This document shows positions 21,709 to 34,850 of a DNA stretch of 64,000 bases, one piece after another. This DNA is from Tetradesmus obliquus (taxonomy: Eukaryota > Chlorophyta > Chlorophyceae > Sphaeropleales > Scenedesmaceae). The position numbers and the translations under genes were made by a program. Below the pieces are notes generated by a model, which was given only the letters and a program-made list of their open reading frames with translations, had not been told where the DNA came from and did not search any database. The stretch lies in contig CP126198.1 of NCBI GenBank assembly GCA_030272155.1, positions 3,968,001 to 4,032,000 on the forward strand, read 5' to 3'. Position 1 is the stretch's first letter; every line of letters starts with the position of its first letter.

Positions 21709-22874
21709 TATGTTAGATAGTCTTTAACTAGGTTTACACAGAATAGTACGGCAAGCCGGAAGTCTCACCACCGCATTGCAGCTGGGCACCACGCAACAAG
21801 GCCACTTGCAGATTGTGTCTATGTTTCATGGCGTGTAGCGTGCGACTCAAATGTCAAGCCATAATTTTAAACCATAATTGTAATACGTTGCTGCTCTCTG
21901 AACCATCCGATGGAGCGATGTACACGGTCAAACGGGAGTTGAACAGGCAAGGGTGACAGGTCATGCTGCAGGACTTTTGCAATGTTCAAGCCTTCACCGT
22001 GCATTGCCACCTTGCTGCAAGGTATTAAACCTTAGGTATAAAGCTGCACGGAGCGCTTTTTGCTCGCCATTGGAAAACAGAGTCAGGCTCAAAGTTGCAC
22101 CAAGCTTGAGCCTGTCACAAGTGGCAACTGTTGTTGGTCTGCAGTCTTGGCTGGACGAGGGCCATGCTGGGTGAAGCACAAGATGCCAAGGCTGATAAAG
22201 TATGGTGCATTTGGTACAGTTTCGGTGCATACATGGCCAAAAACATTGGCACTGAGTGCTGCCAGCTGCCGTGACCCCACAACTCACTCCTCAGTCTTAA
22301 CACAGGCATCACAAAGCACTTTAGTTATCGGAGTTCTCAAAATCGTGATACAGAGCCAAACAGAACCAGAAATTCTGGCATGCCAGGCCCATCACCTGTA
22401 ACAGCATGGAATTGTCCTGCATCCTGAGCCAGACGGACACGTACGCATTACGGCCCCTGATTGACATTGAGCGGTGCCAGACGAAACTGCGTACGCATCA
22501 AGGAGCTGCCAGTGCAGTCTCTGGTTTTCGTGCATGCTGCAGGCTAGCTGGAAGTGCTGCTGCATCTTTCCAGTGCAGTGCCAATATACACCAGTGAGCG
22601 GCGCTGCCGCAGCTGCTGATAAACGGTGGTGTGTACGTGCTTGTCTACAGGAGCTTCGGCTATTTTGCACGAACAGCACCGGGAAAGCGACAGAGGGGGC
22701 CGTGGATGCGGTGCAAGGGTTTTACAGGATATTTTAGGATACGATCCCATGCAACTGGCACCGATACGCAGCAAGGCCAACAACATCGCATGACTTCGAA
22801 ACTCACATTATACTTCAAAACACATAAGTTCCGACTTTTCAGACGCATCATGGATGATTTGGACACAAGCTGAA
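21709..22874. other. Divergent promoter region, PNPase / low-complexity gene
   Basis: 1.17 kb between two oppositely oriented start codons. Triplet repeats are few compared with the flanking introns. No conserved frame is seen, so both promoters should lie here. Confidence 0.5.
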
Positions 22875-25800
22875 ATGTCTCGGACAGACGCACTAGAAGC
22901 CGCAGCTAGGGCCCTGCAGGGTCATTCTGATAGCTTAAAGCATATAATGGGCCCCGGGAGTTTAGGTGTGCCCCTGCCGGTGGGCTTGGCACCTGCTGCT
23001 ATGCTGGCTCCGCTGGAGTCGCCGGGCTGGGCTCAAACGCTGGTGAGATTCTAAATGATTGGTACTTTTCGGAAAGTTAAGGTAGGCGGTGGCTGCACGC
23101 TACATGCGAGCCAGGACACCAAAAAGATGCATGCAGTCCGGCCGCTGCCAGGAGCAATGCTGAGGGCCGTAATTGTGCTGTTGCGTCAGGGATAATGGTT
23201 CGGAGATTTTATGGCTTGTGGACAGAATATCAGCAGCCATGGATTCGGGTCGTCTGCCAGCCAATCCTGGGCAAAAATGTTGCGTCGATCGCAGGCACGC
23301 TACCGAATCTGGTGCAAAACATGCATGAAGCAACTGTTTTTAGGGTGCTGCGCTGGGCGGGATGGTGATCTTGTCGCAACCGCCCTGATTCAGGGGCCTT
23401 CAAGATAGAATGCTGGGTACTTTGTGGCCTGGATTTCCCTGCTTTTAGCCATCCTGCTGTATCTCCCTGGCTCCCTGTTTGTGCTTACAGGTGGCGCCCT
23501 CTTTCGGCTTCCCGTATGGCTATGCCGGCACGTCTGCGTCAGCAGGCTACCCTGTGCAGTGCTACCAACAGCATGCAGGCAAAGGCCCTGCAGCCATGCC
23601 AGCTGCACCATCCAGCAACACTGATGCTGGAGGTGGCTCCCCTTCCAAGAAGGCCACTGCAGACACCTGGTACTCGCAGCAGCAGACAGCTGACAGTGCA
23701 GCAGCGCTGGCAGCAGCAGCTGGCGCAGGCTGGCCCCTACATCAGCTGCAGCAGCAGCGCCTTGCAGCGCCCAGCAACCCTGATGATGCGGTGCGCCGCA
23801 TGCTGCATGGAGCAGCATCTGAGCAGGCGGCCTCAGAGCCATCATCAGCGCAGCAGCCCCAGCAGCAGCAGCAGTCCGGCAAGTCGCACAAGCAGGTGCA
23901 CCGCAGCAGCAGCTTCAGCAGCGCACATGCCACGGTGGGTCCTGCAGGACTGCCGTCTCCTGCACACTCCAATAGCTCCTTTGGAGGCGGCAGCAGCTAC
24001 GCTGCTGCAGCGTATGCAGCAGCAATGCAGAGTGCGCAGCTGCAAGCAGCCAGGCCAACGTGCAGCGGTGGCAGTATGATGCCAGGAGCGATGCTGTCCC
24101 CAGCAGCGTACGTGCACAACGCGCAGCAGATGCTGATGCAGCAGTCGCAGCAGATGCAGGCGATGCAGCAGCAGCAGGCGCTGCTCGGCATGTCATCCCA
24201 GCAGCAGCGCCAGCACCACCACCACCACAAGCACAGCGCAGCAGGCGCGTCAGCTGTCGCCGCCACCGCACCTGCAGCAGCTGCAGCTGCACAGCACCAG
24301 CATCAGGCCCGCATGCAGCAGCGCCAGCGGCCTGCGGAGGTTGTTACGCCGCACACAATGCGTGCAGCGCTGGGCGACCGTGCCTTCTTCAGCATGCGCT
24401 GCTTGATGGTGAAGCAGCAGGAGGCCTTTGTAGCGCAGCTGTTTGAGCTGCACAGGCTGTCTCGTGTGCAGGCCATGCTTCAGTCCGAGGTTGAGGGCGA
24501 GCATGCCAGGCTGACTCAGCAGTATGAACAGGAGGCAGTCGCTTCGCTGCAGTGCTCCCAGGCACTGCAGCAGCGCAGTGGCAGCACTGCTGGTAATGCA
24601 GTCAACAGCAGGAGCCTGGCAACAGCAGCAGCAGCAGCAGGCAAGCAGCGCAAGCAGCCGCAGCAGCAGCTGCAGCTGCTGCTTGCAGGAGCGCGGCCTG
24701 TGGAGGGCGACGACAGGGGCGCAGCAGCAGTCGCGCATCTGCCGGTGCATGCGGCCCTGCTTGCAAACCTGCCCTCCACGCTGCGTGCTGCAGTGGCGCA
24801 GCCAGCTGAGAGCGACTACGCAGCACTCAACCCTAACACCTACTATGTCAGGCAGGCGCCAGGCGTGCTGCGCCCCACGCCCATGCGGTATGTTGGACGG
24901 TCTAGCGGCAAGGGCGGCAGCATCGGCGGCATGGCCACAGCAGCAGCAGCTGCGGGAGCCAGGTCAGTAGCGCCAGCTGCCTCTGGCGAGGAGACAGTAC
25001 AGGTTGGGGAGCGCATGGGAGCACCAGGCGCAATGCACAGCCGCAGGTCGCAGGGGCAGCACAAGCGGGGGCCTCCGCAGCGCAATGCGTCTGTCAGCAG
25101 CCTGCAGGCTGGCTCACGTGCTGTAGCAGCTGAAGCGCCTGCAGCAGCAGCAGCAGCAGCAGCAGCTGGTCTGTCTGCCCTGGACAGGGTAGCTGTTGCA
25201 GCAGGCAGGGGCAAGCCTCCACTGTCACCTGCAGGAGCAGCAGCAGCAGCAGCCAAAGGCAGTGTTCAGCAGCAGCAGCAGGACATGCCGCCGCCTCCGC
25301 GCATGGCGCCTGAGCAGGCTGCACAGCACGTCGCTGCAGCAGCTGCGCAGCAGCAGCAGATGCAGCATGAGCAGCAGCAGCAGCAGCAACAGATGATGGA
25401 TACAGCTGCTGGCATGCAGCAAGGTGCTTCAGGGCTGAACGTGTTTAGGCCGATGCCTCAGATCGACCCCTCGTTTGCATCCAAGTTCCTGGCAGGCGGG
25501 CAGGGCAGCGCTGGTGCTGCCGCCGCGCTGGGTGCAGCAGCTCCAAGGTTTGACCCGCACGCGTACTGGATGAGCAAGCATTATGGCGGCGGCCCGGCCT
25601 CATCACAGCAGTCACATCAGCAGCAGCAGACAAGCAGCGCATCTGCGCAGGCAGGGCAGGATGCGGCTGCTGCTGCAGCGGCTGCAGCTGCTGTGGCATC
25701 TGGCTTGATGGGCGGAGCCATGGCGGCAGCAGCAGCTGCTGCAGATGGCTGCATGGCAGCAGGCGGCAGCGCAAGCGACGCAGCCAGCAAGCAGCAGCAG

Positions 25801-27110
25801 CAGCTGAGCATGGCGGCCGCCAGTGGCCTGGCTGGTCTTGCTGCTGCTGCTGCCAGCGCTGCTGCTATGGACCCTGCTGCTGCCGCTGCTGCGCCCAGGC
25901 CTGTCGTGCACTGGTGGCAGGATGCTGCAGCGACGTTTGGCGAGATTGGGCTGGTTGATCCGAATGGCTGTGGGGCTGGCAGCAAAGCAGAGGGCACGTC
26001 CAGGTGTGTACAGATGGATGCCGTGAGATTGCTGTGCATGGTCCTTCGAGGTTACACCACACGAAGTGTGCAGGTGCTTGCACGCTGCACGTGTGTGTTG
26101 ACCTTTGTCAGCCTTTTGAGTGACCAGGCAACGCATCACGTGAACGCGCACATACTGCGAGCAACTGCTGACATATGCTGGTTGTCCGACTGCTGCTGTG
26201 CCCTCGCAGGAAGCGCGACTTTCCTCAGCAGTACAGCCTGCAGCACCTACCGCACAAGAAGCGCGTGAAGCATGCTGCAGCAGCAGCAGGCAGCTATGGC
26301 GGGTCCTATTACAGCGGCGGCTATGGTTACGACCAGGCAGCTGCAGGAATGGGTGGCTGGGATGGCACACCAGAGGGGGCTTTCCAGGTGCGTTGTGTTA
26401 CTTTGGTGGTTTGAATTGATTGTGCAGCAGTGCAGGCTGCAGTGCAGCAGCACAGGTGTCGCGCGCTCCGCTCTGTTTTTCCATGCGGCGCAGTTGTTCG
26501 TTTTTTAATGGGGCGCAGCTGATCGGAAGCATTAATCAGGATGCTTGCATGTATAAAGTCTGCAGCTGCAACTGCCGCCGATTGCTATCACTTTCATATG
26601 ACTGTGCATCGCACGCGCCTGACTGTCCTGTTTATGTTTCTCCTACTGCTGCTGCTGCTGCTGCTGCTGCAGCCGCCGATGCGTGCGCCGTCGGCCAGCA
26701 AGGAGCGCAGCCGCGTGCGCAGCAACCGCATGGGCGGCTCCAGCCGCGCCTGCGAGTCCTCCGTGTGCAGCGACAACAGCGCCAGCAGCATCGACAACCC
26801 CAGCTACATCGCAGCAGCAGCAGCGGCAGCAGCAGCAGCAGCAGGCGCTGGCGAGCTTGGGCCTGATGCGGATGGAGTGTCGCTGCTGCTGCATATGGGC
26901 CAGGCGGCAGCAGCGCAGCATGCTGCTGGCTCGGTTGTGGCGGGGCGCAGAGGTAGCAATGGCGGCAGGGGATCTGGCACTGGCGGTGCAGGGGGCAGAA
27001 GCAGCAGCTGTGCTGCATCTGCTGTGGGAGGCGCTGGGGGGCATTCGACTGCGAAGAGTGCTGCTGGTATCCTGCTGTCGCTGTCTGCCAGCCAAAGTGA
27101 TGCGCTGTGA
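22875..27110 (+). CDS. Large Gln/Ala-rich protein with an ELF3-like motif
   Basis: Function not established. Four exons give 1098 aa: 22875-23042, 23491-26003, 26210-26387, 26673-27110, with phase-consistent GT-AG junctions. Most of the protein is low-complexity Gln, Ala, Ser and His (for example a His run near codon 300), as expected for a disordered regulator. The ordered island is FFSMRCLMVKQQEAFVAQLF followed at once by ELHRLSRVQAML. QxFELHRLxxVQ is the signature of the conserved middle block of land-plant ELF3 (QVFELHRLIKVQ), and a similar string occurs in plant DUF863 proteins. A second basic island (RKRDFPQQYSLQHLPHKKR) spans the exon 2/3 junction and could be a nuclear localisation signal. 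A circadian role would be inference. The sequence after exon 4 has no further conserved frame. Confidence 0.6.
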
Positions 27111-28016
27111 GGCGATGGCTTGGGGAGCAGCGTCTAGCTTTTTGTGCATGCAGCGCATTTCTTTGGTTGGCTGCAGGGTGTTTTGTAGTGTATGTATAAC
27201 AGAGCAGAGTTTGTCGACGCTCATTTTGGAAGCAAAGTCTTGAGGCAATGCAAGGCTGTGGTGCAGGACTGTTTTTGGGTTACATGTTGTGCAGTGCGTG
27301 CTTGTATTTGCTTGGTGTTGGTGGGAGACTCCTGTTTGCTGAACGCTGCAGTGTATTGCCGCGAGGCAGCTGCAGCGTAGACGCACAAGTGCCATTGTTT
27401 GGTGCCTGCTTCTTGGGCAGGCACAGTCGCAGCTGGCCAGGCTTGAATCTCTGAAGCGTCTGCTGAATGGGCTGTGATGTGTGCTGCGATGCTACACCAG
27501 GTTGTTGAGCATTGGGTATCCCGCTGCAGCAGCGTCTTGCGGCTGCTGTGAGTGTGTGTGCTGGTGTTCTGCTGTGTGCTGGTGAATGCTGTTGTTTTGG
27601 GGTGCCTGCTTTTCAGGCAGGCTATGGAAGCACTTTTTGCGTGTCCTTGCATGGCGGCTCCAGCTGCCTTGTGCTGCCAAGCGTTGCATGGGTTGTATAC
27701 AATTAAGCATGGTGCATGGTTCCCTCGACATGCATCTAAGCTTTGGATTCTTTGTCTGTGGCGACTGTTGCTGCATCCAGTGTATTGCTGGCATTGTGTA
27801 CTCTGATCGCTGCTGGTGATGTGTGGGCAGCAATACAATATGGCCGTCCAGGGAGGTCCCTTTTGGCATCTTTGCCGCTGGTTTGACTGGTTTGACTGCA
27901 CCTGAGCAGTGTACAGCAGGTGCAGCTGTGAGCTGGCAGGCCTCTTGCTGGCTGTTGAGCAATTGCACGCTTCACGGGCGGTGATGGCGGCAGCAGGGCG
28001 AGTCACCCAGTTTTGC

Positions 28017-28021
28017 TGTAA
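28017..28021 (+). terminator. Candidate TGTAA poly(A) signal
   Basis: TGTAA in TTTTGCTGTAATACTG context, about 900 bases after the stop at 27110. It would give a long 3' UTR. Inferred only. Confidence 0.35.
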
Positions 28022-29604
28022 TACTGAGACTCTGAGCTTAGTAGCTTTTATCGTGTGCTGATGCTGCTGTTGGCAGTTGGGTGGCTGGACAACACTGCGC
28101 TTGTTCAGAGACAAGCATACAGTCCCAGCAGCCCCTCTGCTGTTTGCAGCCAGCGGATAGCTTCAAACATGTCTGTCTGCCGCACAGATTGGCCGCCTGT
28201 CAGTGCACGCTCTTAGGCAGTGCACTATTGGCCGGCCGTGTGCTCTTTGTGCTACTGTCTGGCTGCTCTGTGCGTCCATCTGTGGTGCTGCTGGGCACCC
28301 GTTGTTGCTGTTGTCTTGATGTGCACTGAGCTGCATTCTGCAGCGCTTGCAGGATTGCAGGATTGTGTCATGCTACGTATGCAGGTGGTGTGGGCACTCG
28401 GCATACAAGCTAGGGGTTGGTCTGGGAGCAGCGGGCATCTGTTAGCATGTTCTTTTCTTTCTTTTGGTTTGCGTTGGGCGCCGCATCGTGCGCTGATGTC
28501 AGCAGGATTGCATGTGGATGCATGCAAGCAGGCATGTGGATGCATGCAAGCAGGATAGCGGTACAGCTGACGGGGCCCACAGAGACATGTTGTGTGCGGT
28601 GATGCAGAGGCTTGGCTGGCAACATGCGAGGTGCATCACACGAAGCTCATCATGGCATGCTTGGGGTCGGTGTTGCCCTGCGTGCTGTGTAAACAGCGCA
28701 AGCAGATGTGCGTGCCTTGGCGTATAGGAGCCAACAATCAAGCCAGCAACCGAAATCAAGAAGAACCACAATCTTGAGGAAGCTGCGGCTGGCCTAGAAC
28801 TTGCCAGTCAAATTGTTTGTTTGTTGGCATGCAGTCTTGGCCTGCAGCTTATGATGGTCACACCATCGTTTGCTGTGTGGCGGAATGGCAGATTAGATTG
28901 GCAGATGAGGGCCCTTGTGCATATGATTGCCTAGCTTCCCGGCTGGCACGGCAATGCACGGTGTCTATCTCTTGCTTCCATCTTGTTGCGGCGGCGACAT
29001 CGTGTGCACTTGCGCACGTGATATGTGGGTTCCGCTGCTGTTCTTATTGCAGCAGCGGTTGCATGTCTGTTGCAGCCGAGCTGGCACCTGCTTCTTGGCG
29101 CCTTGCTGCTGCTGCTGCTGCTGCTGCTGCAAGGAGCACACTTGACAAGAAGGCAGCATGGCAGCATCGCAGCAGCAGCAGGCAGTTCCATGTGATCTGC
29201 AGGTTCAACCTGCGGGGTGGACGATGGATCCTGTACCGCTGCTGGGATTGCTGCAGTCTTGAGGTCTTGCTGGTGCTAGGGTAAGACACCCACTTGCTCA
29301 GCTTTGTGTCTGTCAGTGTCTTGGTACTGTGAGAGTCATTGATCGATGCAAATCAAGCAGCTGCACTGCTGCACGACATAAGGCAGTCCTGCCAGGTATA
29401 CCTGATACTTATTTTGGGCTTGGCACCTTGCGTGCGCTTTGGGGCATGTGTAAGTGTGCGTGTGTGTGGATCTGGCACACTCTGTTCTCTACATACACTT
29501 TTCACCTCAAGAATACCATTGCAGCTTTGCTGTCACCCGGGCAGCATACAGCATGCACTGCAGCACGTATGTTGTGGGGATGTGTTGTAGTGCAGATAGT
29601 CATG

Positions 29605-29607
<3 letters not shown>

Positions 29608-29644
<37 letters not shown>
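29608..29644. repeat. (GT)18 microsatellite
   Basis: Uninterrupted GT dinucleotide run of about 36 bases in the convergent intergenic region. Confidence 0.95.
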
Positions 29645-29645
<1 letters not shown>

Positions 29646-31179
29646 GACCCCATGTGACTTGTGTCAGCAGGGTTGCCTGCATGTGGTTGTAGTAGTCTTA
29701 CTGCCGGTGCCTGCGCCGGCTGGGGTGCTGTTGCTGGCGAGCTGTGCATTGCATTGCAGCGTGTGCTTGGAGCGTGGGGCTGCCAGGCCTCACAAAAAAA
29801 ACCTTTTTTGAACGCCCCTTGCATTGCTGTGATGCTGCTGCCAGTGGCAACATTGATATTGACTGTACTTGTGGACCGACTGACGATGGCTCTGGCTCTG
29901 GGCAGTGCGGGTGTCAGCTGTGTTTATCTTCTTTTTACTTTGGGGTGGTGTGTTGCGCTGCAGCCTTGATGAAGGTGTTACGCCTTCCTGACGCCTTGAT
30001 GTACCATGCGTTGCTGTGTTTGTACATGATCACACTTGCCGGCTATGGCTGTGCTGCTGCTGCCCACCATAGTTGGAGCCGCCATGCATGCTTGCCGTCG
30101 CTGTTTGGGCAAGGTATTTTGAACCTGATTTGGGTGCTGGTCGTTGTTTTGGCCGTTCTGTGGCAGTGCAGGAGCTGGCACGCCATGCACTGCTCTAGCG
30201 TGTTGCTGCTCTAGCCCCTGCCATCGTATTTGCATCTGATAACATATGTTGCTCCCATCTGCCTGTGTTTGCCTGCATCAAGACTCCCCCTTAACGTTAA
30301 GTTACGCTATGATAGCGCTGTTCTAACAAGTGTGTTTGCAGCAAAATGCTTCGCGGGCAGTGGCTGGTACGGCAAAGGGCAGGCTGTGCATGCGCTGCTG
30401 GCGGGTTCTGTCGTTGGTTGCGTTGTCTTGGGATGGCATCTCTGCGCCATGTTTGCTGAAGCATGGCTTTCAGTTCCGCAGCAGCAGCCAAGCACTGTCT
30501 GCTGCTGCATTGTGGATTGCGCCTTTTGGCAGAAGGGTTATGCATGCGAGTGTCGGCGGTTGGGGGTTGTTGAGGGTATTCGGATACTTGTGCATGCTGC
30601 TGCTAGCTGTTGAGCCCTAGGGCAGGAGGCCTGGTCAGCAGCACCTGAGAATTCCTACAGTCCAGCCAGCGTTTGTACCCAGACGACAGGCAGCGCGAGA
30701 GAGAACCAGTTGGTGGGATGCCTGCAGGTTCAACCACAAGTTGCGGCTCTGCGGGGCTGGTGTAGGGTGTGGGATTGGTGGCGTGCGCTACATAGTGTTG
30801 CGGGACTCCTGAGTGTAACGATCACTTATGACGATGATGATCGATGACAGGCATCGCTTCATCAGGTCAGGTGTACCATCGTGCCAGACACCTGATCAAC
30901 CCACCATCATTATGGCTGATGATCAGCGCTACTGCCTCTCTAGCTTATAGTGAACATGCACAACAAACTCCTTGCCGGGAGAGCTCTCCCAGCAACTCGA
31001 ATTGCTCGTCCAATGCTTTCAACCATACCAACAGGTTTGCAAACACTTTGCCAAGTCGACCATCCAGGTTTGTTACTAACAAACTCTCTTTGTCTTGATA
31101 AAACGAGCTTGGGGCAGCAGGGCTACAAAGGTACCACTCTGCAGGGCCCCGCGCACAGCCCAACGGTGAACCTCACACA

Positions 31180-31370
31180 TCATCGCTGCTTGACATGGCC
31201 GTTCTGCCGGTATTGCTGCTGCTGCTGCTGCTGTTGCTGTGCCGCGCTAGCTGCTTTGCGCCGCTCCCGCCTCCACAGCCGCAGCTGCCACACCGCCAGC
31301 AGGCTCACAGCCACCACCACAGCCACAGCCCAACTGGCCAGCCCAGCGCGGGGCCAGGGCTTGGGGCAGC
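31180..31370 (-). repeat. Downstream copy of the phosphatidylserine synthase terminal exon
   Basis: Repeats the last exon from the PKPWP region to its stop, including [12 protein letters not shown], the polyQ tract and the NGHVKQR ending. It lies beyond the stop at 31422 and has no visible acceptor, so it is probably untranslated. Confidence 0.85.
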
Positions 31371-31421
31371 ACAATACCAGGGGCCCGCGGACAGCACTCC
31401 CCAACATGAAAATCTCCCACG

Positions 31422-31452
31422 TCATTGCTGTTTGACATGGTCGTTCTGCCGG

Positions 31453-31488
<36 letters not shown>

Positions 31489-32393
31489 GCTGTCGCGCTG
31501 GCTGCTTCGCCCCGCTGCCGCCTCCACAGCCGCAGCTGCCACACAGCCAGCAGCGTCACAGCCACCACCACAGCCACTGCCCAGCTGGCCAGCACAGCAT
31601 GAGGCCAGGGCTTAGGGTACAGGCCGCGACCAAATTTGATAGCCAGCATCGTCTCAAGTGCCAGCATCTGCAGCAGTGAGGATGCGACATGTTGATGTGT
31701 TGATGTGTTAGCAGCAGCAGGTCAGGCGCCAGGCACAGAAGAGCAATGAGTTGCCTCAGCTCGGCAAGGCCTGGTGTGTCCTCTGATGTAAATGAACAGA
31801 GTATACCACAGCCACAGCCCAGCCGGCCAGCACTGGCGGGGGCCAGGGCTTAGGGTACAGGCCGCGCCCAAACTTGATAGCCAGCATCGTCTCAAGCGCC
31901 AGCATCTGCAGCAGCGAGGCGCCAGCAACAGAAGCACACCAAAATGCTGCTGCTCGGCAAGCACAAGAGGTGTCGCGTGGTGCCTGGCTCTTTTTGTATG
32001 ATCAGGTTAGTACAATAAGAATGATGGTGCTGTGCTCTGCATATATGAATACGGGTTCCGTCATCGTGCCCTGCTCAACGCACCGTAGCCAACTCACCGC
32101 AGCAGCCACCCACGCAAACGTGCCCAGCTTGTGGAACACCACACCACCACCAGCTGCCCCACTAGCCCCTGCCAGCGCATAGCCGGCTGTGCCTCCTTCG
32201 CCTTGTATGAATTCGTAGTACTCTCGCACTGCCGGGGCCCCAACAAGAGTCCACAGCAGCAGCCGGCCCCATACAAGGGTGTGCTGTGGAGGGTGTATCC
32301 ACAGCGCAAACTTGAGGAAGAAGGAGTTGACTTCGACTGTGAGGAAACACGCCACTACTAGGAGCGACTGCAGGCAGCGCTTGGGGCCTGCAG

Positions 32394-32428
<35 letters not shown>

Positions 32429-34808
32429 GCAGCGCAAACTTGAGCAAGACCCACATATCTCTTCTGGCCCTCAGCGGCAGCCTCCCTCCTCTCCCCTCAA
32501 CACTCAGTTTGTCAAATGTTCCCGCCTCACCACCCCCGCACGCACTGGAGGCGATGCTCCAGTCCAGCTTTGACCAGGAACAGGAAGCAAAGTTTGTAAG
32601 GCTGTGGCTAGGACCTCCCTTTTGTCCCTCAACCGCCTTCCCACCTCTCCCAGCCCCCACTCAACACAAATGCATATCAGGACTGGAAACCTGCCTCAGG
32701 CATTAGCCCAAGGAGCCAGCTACTGCGCCCATGAAGGTGATGACAACAACTCACTGGAGGCGATGCTCCAGTCCAGCTTTGACCAGGAGTAGGGCAGCAG
32801 CTGCGCCAGGCCCCTGCTGGCCCGTGGCACCAGGCCATGCAGCTCACTCAGGCCCTGACAGGCAGCAGCAGCAGCAGCAGCAGCGGCGGCGGCAGCGGCA
32901 GCAGCAGCAGCAGCGTGTTTTGGACAGCCATCTTGCCACTGCTGGCACCAAGCAGAGCTAGAAAGCACAACAGGGACACTCAGGCCACAGTATCTTTGGC
33001 AGGTTGACACCATCCATGAAGCCACAATAAGCGCGGGAAAGGCCTCGACTGCAGCTGCAGTTCCTGCCGCTGACTTGCTCATGTTGTGCCCTGCCGTGCC
33101 ATCAACTGTCGGCAGGCTTGCAGTCAAGCAGCGCATCTGCAGTTGTAGTTTTTGTACTTGAAGGATTCAGGTTCGAAGGTTTAAACCGACTGGCTATCAT
33201 TGCGTGCAACACAGGCCAAATCGTACCTGCCAGTTGTAGTTTTTGTACTTGCAGTCCAGCCAGTGCACAGTGGCCATACCCGCATAGATGCCTGCAGCAG
33301 CAGCAGCAGCAGCAGCACGGTGCCGTTGTCGCTGCACTGATATCAGGGAGTGCGCCGAATGGGACGCGTGCCAGGCTTGCATGGTTGGCGTCGCTGCTGG
33401 CAGACTCGTGGCCGCAGCAGCACAGCCAACCAGGGCTGTTGTTAAGAAGCCACATGCACTGCTGCTGCCATCTCTCAACCAGGCTGTTGCAGAGCACCAC
33501 AGCTGTATGCTGCTGCCCCTGCTCACCCAGGCTGTTGCCAAGTGCACATACACTAAGAAGCCACACGCGTTGTTGCTGCCGCTGCTCACCCAGGCTGTTG
33601 CAGAGCTATGTCTACGGCTGCTATCTGCTCATTGAGGTTGTTGCTCAAAAAGCTGATTGTTGCTAAGAAACCTGCCGCTGCTCACCCAGGCTGTTGCAGA
33701 GTGCCACATCCAGCAGCCAGCTGTCCCACCAGCACTCGTTGAAGTTGGGCAGCATGTGCTGCAGGGGAGGGGGGGGAGAACAGGCAGAACAGGTCAGACC
33801 ACGCCACAGACAAAGAAACAGACAGACAGTAGCTGAGGCAGCAGACAGGAGTGATTGCACGCAGGTTGCAGTGAGTGTGTGTTTAGCATAGCGCAGGCTT
33901 GTTGTCAATGCAGCCTGCTGTGCAGCACCTGGCTGCTAATCGGCAAACACACTGGCTTCGAGACAGATGCCTGTGCATGCGCCTGCACTGCAACCCTCAT
34001 GTTGCAGCTTGCGCAAGGGCACGCCTTGCCTGTGACCTGTACGTCGATTGCAGCCCCCCCCCCCCAAACAACAACGCATCGCAAGGTGTGGGTTGCAGGT
34101 TGATCCGCAACAAGCACCCCGCACCTTGCAATAGCATATCCTGCCTGTGACATTACGTGCTTCACTGGACCCCCGCGCCACACAACACAACGCACCGCAA
34201 AGGTCGCCTCCAGCAGCTCGAAGCCAATCGAGTAGGCCCACAGCAGCGGCGTGTTGCGGATGAGCAGCGCCTTGCCCCACCAGCCCAGGCTGTGAGCCAG
34301 CACAAACACGTCCAGCGCTGACACAACATTGGACCAGTCCCAGCTGCCGCTGCCGGGGTGCCACAGCGCGCAGGCGCTGCCGTAATCCCGGTAAGTGACT
34401 TCGACGCCGAGGGAGGGGTCGAGGTGCTGCGGGCGGCAGCAACAACAACAGGCGGTGTGCAGGTGAGACAAGGGAGACCCGGTGTATGCACGGCATGCGC
34501 AATGGCTTATGCTTGGGTGCCACAGCGCGCAGGCGCTGCCATAGTCCCTGTAGGTTACTTGGACCCCCAGTGAGGGGTCGAGGTGCTGCGGTGTGTGCAG
34601 CAACAACAGGCGGTGTGCAGGGGCGACCGGGTGTATAGCGTTATGGGGCTGGCTGATGCTTTGTTGCTTGCAGCCCTGCATGAGCAAGCAGGGATGTTAG
34701 CGGCGTCTGGTGACAGATGCAGCAGCCTCCTCAAGACACATGCTTGTCAGCAACATGGCATGGCTGCATGCACGCAGGCGAGAGCTGCGGCGCAACCTAA
34801 TGCCATCT

Positions 34809-34850
<42 letters not shown>

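Larger units (their letters stand above)
27111..31179. other. Convergent intergenic region, 3' UTRs
   Basis: About 4 kb between convergent gene ends. Several open frames of 80-160 codons occur on the plus strand (for example 29661-30214), but none shows a recognisable domain or a splice-consistent model. Low triplet-repeat density and GT-rich stretches suggest untranslated and spacer DNA. Confidence 0.4.

Noticed and set aside
23742..25774. Long antisense open frames opposite the ELF3-like gene
   Set aside because: They arise from CAG/CTG repeats, which are open in all frames (polyL, polyC, polyA) and show no domains or splice-consistent models.
29661..30214. Hydrophobic plus-strand frames as a membrane-protein gene
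   Set aside because: Two overlapping frames of similar length, no domain, no partner exons and a position between convergent 3' ends argue for chance.
33150..33185. GGTTCGAAG as the T-loop of a tRNA
   Set aside because: No acceptor stem, D-arm or anticodon arm could be folded around it, and it lies in an intron of phosphatidylserine synthase. No convincing tRNA was found anywhere in the window.
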